Of a DNA stretch of 64,000 bases, positions 54,202 through 61,616 are shown piece by piece (positions within the stretch are counted from its first letter, which is position 1; the number at the start of each line of letters is the position of its first letter). The notes below the pieces were generated by a model. The model was not told where the DNA came from. It worked only from the letters and a program-made list of their open reading frames with translations, and ran no database searches. The stretch is from Acinetobacter brisouii CIP 110357 (GTDB taxonomy: Bacteria; Pseudomonadota; Gammaproteobacteria; Pseudomonadales; Moraxellaceae): assembly GCF_000488275.1 (NCBI RefSeq), contig NZ_KI530762.1, positions 825,536 through 889,535 on the forward strand, written 5' to 3'. A program made the translations under genes and the position numbers.

Positions 54202-54978
54202 TTAATCGAAACGATAAATGTCCATGCCTAATGTACCCATTGAAAAACTGCTATGCACAATGGTAAAGCGATGCCCCAAACCCATGGCAAAAAATAGCGG
54301 TGCAAGATGTTCAAGACTTGGGTGATTTTGCTGAATATGGGGAATAGTCTGCCAATTTAAAACAGCTTCGTAGTTCTGATGGTTGAGCTTTTGTACGACA
54401 TAATTGCGAAATTCCGATGCCCAAACAGGCACTGTTGCCTGTGCATTATGCCAAGACAATTCTGCCAGATTATGGGTAATACTGCCTGAGCCAATCAGCA
54501 GGATTTGTTGTTGGCGCAGCTCCTTTAAGGTCTGCCCAATCTTAAAAATCTCTTCGGCGCTATAGCTCATCGGTAAAGAAATTTCGACCACAGGAATATC
54601 CGCTTCAGGATATAAATGTAATAGAGGCATCCAAACCCCATGATCACGCGGACGAGTACTATTGGCATGTGCATGTAAGCCTGCTTCTGCCAGTAAATGT
54701 AAAATCTGCTCGGCAAGCTCTGGTTGTCCGGGTGCAGGGTAGCGAAGCTGGTATAAGGCTGGCGGGAAGCCACGAAAGTCATGCCAGGTTTCAGGGCGTA
54801 CTGCACTGCTGACTTCGAGAGCCTGACTTTCCCAGTGGGCAGACATGACCACAATGGCTTGGGGGCGAGGCAGGTTTAGGCCTAAACGCTGCAATGCTGG
54901 ACCAACCTGCTCAGGGTCGAGTGCCAGCAGGGGAGAACCATGAGAAATAAATAACCCAGGTAAAGTTTGAAGATGCAT
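54202..54978 (-). CDS. ygiD: 4,5-DOPA extradiol dioxygenase family protein (YgiD-like), copy 2
   Basis: A 258-residue member of the DODA family and closer to E. coli YgiD than copy 1. Motifs are LFISHGSPLLALD (near 9-21), VMSAHWESQALEV near 45, STRPRDHGVWMPL near 107 and GSGSITHNL near 165, giving the histidines for the metal site. E. coli YgiD cleaves L-DOPA between carbons 2-3 or 4-5 of the ring. ATG at 54978 is chosen because AGGTG sits six bases upstream. rlmH lies upstream on the same strand with a 35-base gap. Confidence 0.85.
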   Translation of the reverse strand: MHLQTLPGLFISHGSPLLALDPEQVGPALQRLGLNLPRPQAIVVMSAHWESQALEVSSAVRPETWHDFRGFPPALYQLRYPAPGQPELAEQILHLLAEAGLHAHANSTRPRDHGVWMPLLHLYPEADIPVVEISLPMSYSAEEIFKIGQTLKELRQQQILLIGSGSITHNLAELSWHNAQATVPVWASEFRNYVVQKLNHQNYEAVLNWQTIPHIQQNHPSLEHLAPLFFAMGLGHRFTIVHSSFSMGTLGMDIYRFD

Positions 54979-55013
54979 AAGGTTCACCTGAATTTAAACT
55001 GTTGCATCATGCT

Positions 55014-55493
55014 TTAAGCACGATGATACGGATGATTATGATTAATGCTCATAGCACGGTAAAGCTGTTCGATCAGCATCACCCGAACCAGAGGATGTGG
55101 TAGTGTCAGTTTAGACAAAGACCAGTGCCATTTGGCTGCCTGACGCACAGCATCACTCAAGCCATCGGGGCCACCAATCGCCAGAGCAATATCCTGACCT
55201 TCTAGCATCCATTGCTGCATCGTCTCTGCCAGTTTTTCAGTGCTCAGTTCCCGACCACCGACTTCAAGTGCAATCAGGGTTTCATTGGGTTTGAGCGCAG
55301 CTAAAATACTTTCACCTTCGGTTTGGCAGTATTTCAAGATATCGGCATCGGAGTCATTTTTGCCACGTTTTGCCATCGGCAATTCAACAAATTGGGTTTG
55401 GACAAACGGCTGAATCCGTTTTAAATAGTCATCTACACCAGTCAATACCCAAGCAGGCATTTTCTGTCCAATGGTTAAAATGCGAATCTTCAT
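55014..55493 (-). CDS. rlmH: 23S rRNA (pseudouridine1915-N3)-methyltransferase
   Basis: A 159-residue SPOUT methyltransferase that methylates pseudouridine 1915 in helix 69 of 23S rRNA. Typical features are the start MKIRILTIGQKMPAWV, the SAM-binding knot residues in ALAIGGPDGLS near 105, and the C-terminal LTLPHPLVRVMLIEQLYRA. The ATG at 55493 gives the family length; the longer frame to 55544 adds an unrelated hydrophobic stretch. It usually lies next to rsfS, which is not seen here. Confidence 0.95.
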   Translation of the reverse strand: MKIRILTIGQKMPAWVLTGVDDYLKRIQPFVQTQFVELPMAKRGKNDSDADILKYCQTEGESILAALKPNETLIALEVGGRELSTEKLAETMQQWMLEGQDIALAIGGPDGLSDAVRQAAKWHWSLSKLTLPHPLVRVMLIEQLYRAMSINHNHPYHRA

Positions 55494-55707
55494 CGTGACA
55501 ATCTTTGTGAAAAAACCAATTATAACCTGAGCGAAGATAAACAAAGCAAGGTTTGTCTTGAGAAGCGGCTAAAGCTTCGCAAGAAGGCGAAAACTACATT
55601 TAATGGAAAGAAGATGTGCTATATCTTGCCTTGCAAGAAACCTTGCAAGAGTTGAAATATTCTAAAATCAATCTTCAGGCTATTTGTACTTTTATACGGA
55701 AGTAAAA

Positions 55708-55830
55708 ATGCGATTCAATCGCTTATGGAGTGAATTTGGATTTAGCAAAATCATCATGAATCTATTTAAAATTATCTTAAAAATTACAGAAGCCACACAA
55801 AAAAGAGAATCTTTTAAAAAAAGAGATTAA
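55708..55830 (+). CDS. Possible 40-residue protein
   Basis: An ATG with GGAAG five bases upstream opens a 40-codon frame ending in TAA. The product starts MRFNRLWSEFGFSKIIMN, has a central amphipathic or membrane-seeking stretch (NLFKIILKIT), and ends strongly basic (KRESFKKRD). The composition suits a small membrane-associated peptide. No family is recognised and no terminator follows directly, so this could be chance. It fills the 525-base gap between rlmH and the first RcnB-like gene. Confidence 0.35.
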   Translation: MRFNRLWSEFGFSKIIMNLFKIILKITEATQKRESFKKRD

Positions 55831-55878
55831 TCTGAAATAGATTATGTAAAACTTATTACATAAAAAATGACTTCCTAC

Positions 55879-55944
55879 ATCATCAAACTATATTTACGGA
55901 CTAACTTATTTCTTAAGCAGGATGCATCTTCAAAGTTTGATGAT
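55879..55944. repeat. Inverted repeat upstream of the RcnB-like gene
   Basis: ATCATCAAACT (55879-55889) and AGTTTGATGAT (55934-55944) are a perfect 11-bp inverted pair, 44 bases apart. A related direct copy, GCTTGATGATGAAAA, follows near 55990. They lie just upstream of an exported RcnB-like gene and could be regulator sites or a leader structure. Confidence 0.5.
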
Positions 55945-56018
55945 AAAACCAAGTCGGTGTAAATCCTTAGTATCTTCAGTCAAGTTTCGGCTTGATGATG
56001 AAAAAGAGGTAAATAGCG

Positions 56019-56390
56019 ATGTTGAAGAAAATTATAACCACTATGTTAGTGGTTTCGACAGTAGCCACCAGTAGTCTAGCAATGGCAGAACCTTGGCATG
56101 ATCGTGATGGAGATCGTCACGGTTACGATCACCGAGGCGATTATAGAGATCATCGAGATTACCGTGACGGACGTGGTTGGGAACATCGTCATGAAGACTG
56201 GGATGATCATCGCGGTCACTGGTCACGTGGTGACCGATTACCCCCTCGTTATCGCGGCGATTATGTAGACTGGCGCGAACATCACTTGCCATACCCGCCA
56301 CGTGGGCATCGTTGGGTACGTGTGAATGGCGATTACTTATTGATTGCGATTGCCACAGGTATCATTACCGGAACGATTTTATCGCGCTAG
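56019..56390 (+). CDS. RcnB-family periplasmic protein, copy 1
   Basis: A 123-residue exported protein. Signal peptide 1-23 ends AMA. The middle (about 25-75) is a run of Asp, His, Arg and Gly (DRDGDRHGYDHRGDYRDHRD). The C-terminal RcnB domain reads YVDWREHHLPYPPRGHRWV, then VNGDYLLIAIATGIITG, ending in a hydrophobic stretch. E. coli RcnB is a periplasmic protein needed for nickel/cobalt balance, though family members in many bacteria have unknown roles. GAGG lies eight bases before the ATG. A related gene follows 300 bases downstream. Confidence 0.8.
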   Translation: MLKKIITTMLVVSTVATSSLAMAEPWHDRDGDRHGYDHRGDYRDHRDYRDGRGWEHRHEDWDDHRGHWSRGDRLPPRYRGDYVDWREHHLPYPPRGHRWVRVNGDYLLIAIATGIITGTILSR

Positions 56391-56408
56391 AAAACCGCTG
56401 TATTTGAC

Positions 56409-56440
56409 AAAAAAACTGCTTCCTTTGAAGCAGTTTTTTT
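56409..56440 (+). terminator. Intrinsic terminator after RcnB-like copy 1
   Basis: AAAACTGCTTC and GAAGCAGTTTT form an 11-bp stem followed by T residues, so the two RcnB-like genes are separate units. The remaining 250 bases before the next gene are AT-rich with no clear feature. Confidence 0.88.
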
Positions 56441-56690
56441 ATGCAGATTTATAGCAATTATTCATAAAATCAAAAAATTAAGATTTGCTTAAACCGTTAA
56501 AAATCGCAGTAATTAAGCACGAAAAATGAGACAAAGCATTGCACAAAGCTGCATGGATCTACATGGTTTCTCTTAAATATTGCCGTACAGTAGCCAAAAG
56601 CGTAACGCCGTACATGAGATTAAATGTTGGCGTGAAAGTATCAATATTTTGCTCTAGTGGTATCTGGATGCAAAATGATAGGAGAAAGAA

Positions 56691-57110
56691 ATGCGTAAGT
56701 CAAAATGGATGGCTGTCGCCTTGGCACTCAGCACCAGTCTTGCATCGGGGTTAACTTTGGCAGATCCGTGGGATCATGATGATCGAGCCTCGGAATATTA
56801 TGGGCATGATCATTATCGTCATTGGGATGATCGACCATCAGAATATTACGAACATCATCATTATCGCCATTGGGATGAGCCACAACCACGTTACTGGCGA
56901 GATCGAGATCATCCTGTACGTTATTGGCATGAAGGGCAATATATTCCACGTGATTACATGGATGATCGCTATTATATAGACTGGCATGAACGACGTTTAC
57001 CACCACCTCCATATGGTCATCGCTGGATGCAGATTGATGGAGACTTTGTACTGGTTGCAGTAGCATCAAGTGTGATTACTCAAATTTTACTTGGACCCCA
57101 TTTTCATTAA
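56691..57110 (+). CDS. RcnB-family periplasmic protein, copy 2
   Basis: A 139-residue exported protein, paralogous to the gene upstream. Signal peptide 1-24 ends TLA. Residues 31-62 are two tandem 16-residue units (consensus DRxSEYYxHxHYRHWD), giving a His/Tyr/Asp-rich surface suited to metal binding. The RcnB domain follows: YIDWHERRLPPPPYGHRWM, then IDGDFVLVAVASSVIT. Compared with copy 1 the linker is longer and richer in aromatic residues. AGGAG is spaced a few bases from the ATG. Metal binding is inferred. Confidence 0.8.
   Translation: MRKSKWMAVALALSTSLASGLTLADPWDHDDRASEYYGHDHYRHWDDRPSEYYEHHHYRHWDEPQPRYWRDRDHPVRYWHEGQYIPRDYMDDRYYIDWHERRLPPPPYGHRWMQIDGDFVLVAVASSVITQILLGPHFH
56781..56876 (+). 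repeat. Tandem 48-base coding repeat
   Basis: Two adjacent 48-base units (56781-56828 and 56829-56876) encode the repeated 16-residue segment of RcnB-like copy 2. They differ at a minority of positions, mostly silent, so the duplication is not brand new. Confidence 0.75.
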
Positions 57111-57152
57111 ATTATTCAATGGATTGATGAAAAATTGAATATTCTAGACAAT

Positions 57153-57182
57153 AAAAAACCACTTCCGAAGAAGTGGTTTTTT
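57153..57182. terminator. Bidirectional terminator between RcnB-like copy 2 and lon
   Basis: AAAACCACTTC and GAAGTGGTTTT form an 11-bp stem with A and T runs on both sides. Confidence 0.9.
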
Positions 57183-57194
57183 ATGGTTTTTGGA

Positions 57195-59624
57195 TTAGTG
57201 ACGAGCCGTTTGGTTTTCAGTCACTGTTGTAACCAGTGGTGTTTTCGGTAAAGGTGTTGGTTGTTGAGTCAATGCCAATGGCAAGATCTCATCAATGCTT
57301 TTGACGGCTTTGATTTCTAAACCTTCCTTAACGTTATCAGGAATTTCCGCCAAATCACGCACGTTGTCCTGTGGAATGAAGACCAGTTTGACCCCACCAC
57401 GATGGGCTGCCAACAACTTCTCTTTCAAGCCACCAATTCGTAGCGCACGACCAGCAAGTGTAGTTTCACCTGTCATCGCGATATCTGCACGGATTGGAAT
57501 ACCTGTAAAGGCAGATACCAATGCAGTAGTCAGCGCCAAACCTGCCGATGGACCATCTTTCGGTGTTGCACCTTCAGGTAAATGCACGTGAATATCGGTT
57601 TCATCAAAACGTGATGCTTCGATACCGAGTTCATCCGCGCGGGTACGAACGACAGTCATCGCTGTGGTAATTGATTCTTTCATCACATCGCCAAGCGAAC
57701 CTGTGGTAATGAATTTACCTTTGCCTTTTACCGCAGCCACTTCAATTGTGAGTAATTCACCACCGACAGATGTCCACGCCAGACCATTCACACGACCAAC
57801 TTGCGCTTCAGATTCAGCCATGCCGTAATCGAATTTATGCACACCTAAGTAATCTGGCAAGTTCTGCTCAGTCACATCAATATGCAAGCCTTTCGCTTTC
57901 TTGCTCACTGCTTCTTTCACGACTTTACGAGCAATTTTAGAAATTTCTCGTTCAAGGCTACGTACACCTGCTTCGCGGGTATAGCGGCGGACAATATCAC
58001 GAATCGCTTCTTCATGAACGGTGAGTTCTTTGTTGCGTAAGCCATTATCTTTAATTGCTTTTGGTACTAAATAACGCGAAGCAATATTGACTTTTTCATC
58101 TTCGGTATAACCTGGCAGACGAATGACTTCCATACGGTCAAGCAATGCTTCAGGAATATTCATACTGTTGGCTGTACAGATGAACATGACTTCAGACAGG
58201 TCAAGATCCAAATCTAAATAGTGGTCGTTAAACTTACTATTTTGTGATGGGTCAAGAACTTCAAGCAATGCTGATGCAGGGTCGCCACGGTAGTCCTGTG
58301 CCATTTTATCGATTTCATCGAGTAAAAATAGCGGGTTCTTCACGCCGACTTTAGTCAATGATTGCACGATTTTACCTGGCATCGCACCGATATAGGTACG
58401 ACGGTGACCACGAATTTCAGCTTCATCACGTACACCGCCCAAAGCCATGCGTACAAACTCACGACCAGTCGCTTTGGCAATGGATTCACCAAGAGAAGTT
58501 TTACCTACCCCTGGAGGACCAACTAAGCACAGAATCGGGCCACGCAGTTTTTTCACACGAGATTGAACCGCCAAATACTCAACAATACGAGCTTTAACTT
58601 CGTCCAAACCATAGTGGTCTGCATCCAGAATTTCCTGTGCTTTTGGCAAGTTAATACTTACCTTGCTGGCTTTATTCCATGGCGTATCTAAAATGACATC
58701 TAGATAGTTCCGTACCACAGCCGCTTCGCTTGACGCAGGTTGCATAGCTTTGAGTTTACGAAACTCTGCTTCTGCTTTTTTGCGCACATGCTCAGGCAAA
58801 TCTGCTTCGGCTAGGCGTTTTTCAAGCTCAGCAACATCATCTTCAGCACCGCCATTCATGTCAGAAAGTTCACGCTGAATGACTTTCATCTTTTCATTGA
58901 GGAAGTATTCGCGTTGATTTTTTTCCATCTGGCGTTTGACACTGTCATGTAGTGTCTGCTCAATTTGCTGTTCTTCAGACTGTTGCAACAAATAAGTCAT
59001 TAACTCTTTTAAGTGAGCTTCGAATTCATCATGTTCCAAGAAATTCTGTTTAACTTCAATATTTAGGGGAACACGTGTTGCGACGAAGAATAACAATTGT
59101 TGCAAATCATCAATCTTATTTGCAGCGGTAATTAACTCGCGTGCATTGCGCAATTTTGCTTCAGCATACTGAGCAAATAATGCTTTCAATTCTTGTAAGC
59201 GCTCATCCTGAGTGTCTTGGTCTAATGCTACACTCATTGGGCTTAGTGTATGTTCAGCTGTGAAATACTCAGTTTGATCAATGATCTGTTCTAGTTTTGC
59301 ACGATGTAAACCTTCAATCAGTACTTTGATGCAGTTTTCATCGTTTTCGTGGTTCACAACTTGTACGATTTTCGCCACAGTTCCGTATTGGTACAGGTTG
59401 TCCTGATCAATATCTTCAGTGAGAGAATCTTTTTGTGCAACCACAAAGACTAAATTGTCACTGCTACGCGCCACATCAACAGCTTTTATTGATTTTTCAC
59501 GACCAACAAAAAGCGCGATTTGCATGTGCGGATAAACCACTACATCACGTAACGCTAATAATGGTAATATGTTTGGAATTGTCAGTTCTTGCGAACTTTC
59601 AAGATTCAAAATTTGTTCAGTCAT
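57195..59624 (-). CDS. lon: ATP-dependent protease Lon
   Basis: An 809-residue cytoplasmic protease that degrades misfolded and regulatory proteins. The N-terminal substrate domain covers about 15-210, and Walker A is GPPGVGKTSL near 365. The catalytic dyad is S693 in PKDGPSAGLA and K736 in GGLKEKLLAAH. The C-terminal tail of about 25 residues after the protease domain is Thr/Pro-rich. AGGAG five bases before the ATG at 59624 sets the start; a GTG two codons earlier overlaps that site. No clear heat-shock promoter was found upstream. Confidence 0.97.
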   Translation of the reverse strand: MTEQILNLESSQELTIPNILPLLALRDVVVYPHMQIALFVGREKSIKAVDVARSSDNLVFVVAQKDSLTEDIDQDNLYQYGTVAKIVQVVNHENDENCIKVLIEGLHRAKLEQIIDQTEYFTAEHTLSPMSVALDQDTQDERLQELKALFAQYAEAKLRNARELITAANKIDDLQQLLFFVATRVPLNIEVKQNFLEHDEFEAHLKELMTYLLQQSEEQQIEQTLHDSVKRQMEKNQREYFLNEKMKVIQRELSDMNGGAEDDVAELEKRLAEADLPEHVRKKAEAEFRKLKAMQPASSEAAVVRNYLDVILDTPWNKASKVSINLPKAQEILDADHYGLDEVKARIVEYLAVQSRVKKLRGPILCLVGPPGVGKTSLGESIAKATGREFVRMALGGVRDEAEIRGHRRTYIGAMPGKIVQSLTKVGVKNPLFLLDEIDKMAQDYRGDPASALLEVLDPSQNSKFNDHYLDLDLDLSEVMFICTANSMNIPEALLDRMEVIRLPGYTEDEKVNIASRYLVPKAIKDNGLRNKELTVHEEAIRDIVRRYTREAGVRSLEREISKIARKVVKEAVSKKAKGLHIDVTEQNLPDYLGVHKFDYGMAESEAQVGRVNGLAWTSVGGELLTIEVAAVKGKGKFITTGSLGDVMKESITTAMTVVRTRADELGIEASRFDETDIHVHLPEGATPKDGPSAGLALTTALVSAFTGIPIRADIAMTGETTLAGRALRIGGLKEKLLAAHRGGVKLVFIPQDNVRDLAEIPDNVKEGLEIKAVKSIDEILPLALTQQPTPLPKTPLVTTVTENQTARH

Positions 59625-59750
59625 GGGCACTCCTTGAGTGACAACAGTGTTGCCATGATTTTTATAGTGATGTGTTTTTTTTAAATTACAAGGGCAAGTC
59701 TTGTGAAAAAATTAAAAAACCATGATTTTGATTAAATTTACAACAGCATG

Positions 59751-60341
59751 TTATTGGTTAAAATATTGATAAGATTGTGGTGTACAAAGTGCATGTAATG
59801 GCTGATCCCAAGGCTGATGGGGAAGCACAATATTCAGGCGTTGAAAGTCATGTGCTAACCCTAAGCGAAAGGGAAGATGTTGAGCATGAGACAATGTACG
59901 ATCATAAAAACCACCGCCCATACCCAAACGCATACCTTTTATATCACAAGCCAGTAAAGGCATACACAATACATCTAAATGCTTCACGGCAATTCCGCGT
60001 TGTTGCGGTTCCAACATACCTAAACAGTGTGGTGCAAAACGCCGTGTATAAAATTGTTGTCTAGAAATTTTGACCCAGAGTAAATGCTGATTCATATTGC
60101 ATATTTTGGGTAAGTAAACGTCTTTATTGAGTTTGAAGCAATGTTCAATGAGCCCTTGGGTTGCAATTTCACCAAAGGCATCTAAATATAATCCGATTTT
60201 TTTTGCCTTTTGAATCTCAGGAATGCGTCGGAAACGACTTAATACGGCCTGAGCAGCCTGACGTTGCTGAAAACAGGTGAGTCGGCGACGCTTACGGCGC
60301 AGTTCACGACGTAACTGTTGGAGGTTTAAGGCATGATTCAT
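59751..60341 (-). CDS. fau: 5-formyltetrahydrofolate cyclo-ligase
   Basis: A 196-residue enzyme that turns 5-formyl-THF into 5,10-methenyl-THF using ATP. The signature GMRLGMGGGFYDRTL is near 135-149 with the ATP-binding loop. The N-terminus is unusually basic (RRELRRKRRRL, 11-21), as in family members where it helps nucleotide binding. glyA, another folate gene, is 11 kb away. The gene lies upstream of lon on the same strand, 126 bases apart. The E. coli equivalent is ygfA/fau. Confidence 0.9.
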   Translation of the reverse strand: MNHALNLQQLRRELRRKRRRLTCFQQRQAAQAVLSRFRRIPEIQKAKKIGLYLDAFGEIATQGLIEHCFKLNKDVYLPKICNMNQHLLWVKISRQQFYTRRFAPHCLGMLEPQQRGIAVKHLDVLCMPLLACDIKGMRLGMGGGFYDRTLSHAQHLPFRLGLAHDFQRLNIVLPHQPWDQPLHALCTPQSYQYFNQ

Positions 60342-60409
60342 GATCTGGTCATTTGGGTTCGGCTTACGATTGAAGTATTACCATAAAAAGTAAACGAGTA
60401 AAGTAGCAC

Positions 60410-60913
60410 CTATGATGCACTGGTTATTTTACTGATTTTTGCTTGCGCGAGATGGGTTAGTTGAATAATTTTTTGCTGATTCTGTTCAAGTTTTTTTTGC
60501 AATTGTAGGATTTTGACTGTATCTGGGCGTTGAGCTGCACCCTGTTGTGCAAGTTCAAGGCTAAGCTGATTGTTCTGCATCATTTTTTGACGAATGATAT
60601 CAACCTCTGCGCTACTCAATAATAAGTCCTGTAATTCCTGATTAAATTTGGTGACACGCTGCTGCATGCTTTGAATAATTTGTTCAATCTGGGCAGCATG
60701 ACCAGAACGAATGGTTGGTAAGGCCTCTTGCTGAAAAACGGAACTTTCCTGATTTTGGCGTTGCGCTAAATTTTGTAGTATCCCAAGATCTACTTTAATA
60801 TCAGTGGCTTGATTGTGGCTAAAATGAATATGTTGTGCGTTGATATGATTGGGTTTGCAGGCAAACAGTGTCCATGAAGAAAGGCATAAACAGACAATCA
60901 ACAATGGTTTCAT
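60410..60913 (-). CDS. Coiled-coil lipoprotein of unknown function
   Basis: A 167-residue lipoprotein. The signal peptide ends in LFAC (about 16-19). The mature part is long, helical and glutamine-rich, with two probable coiled-coil stretches (about 75-110 and 135-160: QKKLEQNQQKIIQLTHLAQ). I do not recognise a family; it resembles generic periplasmic coiled-coil lipoproteins. ATG at 60913 is supported by GAGG about six bases upstream, whereas the longer frame up to 61024 has no such site. It lies 68 bases upstream of fau on the same strand. Confidence 0.7.
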   Translation of the reverse strand: MKPLLIVCLCLSSWTLFACKPNHINAQHIHFSHNQATDIKVDLGILQNLAQRQNQESSVFQQEALPTIRSGHAAQIEQIIQSMQQRVTKFNQELQDLLLSSAEVDIIRQKMMQNNQLSLELAQQGAAQRPDTVKILQLQKKLEQNQQKIIQLTHLAQAKISKITSAS

Positions 60914-61089
60914 ACTATGCCTCGACTTTGCTGTGAGTAAAAGAAATAGAATGCATTCATAGAAAAAACTTAATCGTGCAGGGGAAAGTATAAAGTCTAA
61001 GTATGAGCCATGCTGTAAAAACACATGAAAATTGAAAATTTTGTTAAAGCTTTGTAATTACATGGAAAGTGCAGAAAACTTGCAGGCAT

Positions 61090-61113
61090 AAAAAAACCAG
61101 CTTTCGCTGGATC
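61090..61113 (-). terminator. Terminator after tRNA-Leu
   Basis: On the minus strand CCAGC, GAAA loop, GCTGG, then seven T residues. It lies about 30 bases beyond the tRNA 3-prime end. Confidence 0.82.
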
Positions 61114-61119
61114 TTATTT

Positions 61120-61148
61120 GCACCATTTTAACAGTTTTAAAATGGTGC
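61120..61148. repeat. 12-bp inverted repeat that includes the tRNA-Leu CCA end
   Basis: GCACCATTTTAA (61120-61131) and TTAAAATGGTGC (61137-61148) pair perfectly around a five-base loop. The right arm includes the last acceptor base, discriminator and CCA of the tRNA (61143-61148). The precursor could thus fold with its 3-prime end in a hairpin competing with the mature acceptor stem. Confidence 0.75.
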
Positions 61149-61228
61149 CCGGGGCCGGACTCGAACCGGCACGCTTTGTGGGCGGGGGATTTTAAATCCC
61201 CTGTGTCTACCTATTTCACCACCCGGGC
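61143..61228 (-). tRNA. tRNA-Leu (anticodon UAA)
   Basis: The acceptor stem GCCCGGG (5-prime at 61228) pairs with CCCGGGC, then A and an encoded CCA. The anticodon stem GGGGA/TCCCC holds the loop TTTAAAA with anticodon TAA (61192-61194). The long variable arm and the T arm loop TTCGAGT are those of a class II leucine tRNA. It reads UUA and, by wobble, UUG. Confidence 0.95.
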
Positions 61229-61616
61229 ATGGGCGCAATCATAAAACAAGTTATTTTTGTTGGCAACACTATCTTGTGGTATTTGCTTTAAAATTACTCA
61301 AATAACTGTTTTTTTGCATAAAAATAAGAAAATATAAAAATATGGACGTTGAAGGTTTGGAAGAAGCATGGTTTCCATCCATAAAATTCGTTTTATGAGG
61401 CTAGAATATTTTTGGGCTGTAACACAATATGACGAGTAAAAATAAAATTATGCAAATTTAATTAATTATATATATGATTTATATTGTAAAAAATAAAAAA
61501 TATACTTTTAGTGAAGAATAAAAACTGATTGCTTGTTTAAAATATAAACAATATACTTTTCTTATAAAAATGTGATGTGATTATCAAAAAACTAATATCA
61601 AAAACTTAAAAAAAGG
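61229..61616. other. AT-rich region upstream of pgaA
   Basis: This 388-base gap holds the divergent tRNA-Leu and pgaA promoters. From about 61430 it is extremely AT-rich. I see no gene, repeat or clear promoter. Confidence 0.45.

Noticed and set aside
59625-59750. Heat-shock (sigma-32) promoter for lon
   Set aside because: CTTG-like pieces are present on the minus strand, but no CCCCAT-type -10 lies at the right spacing.
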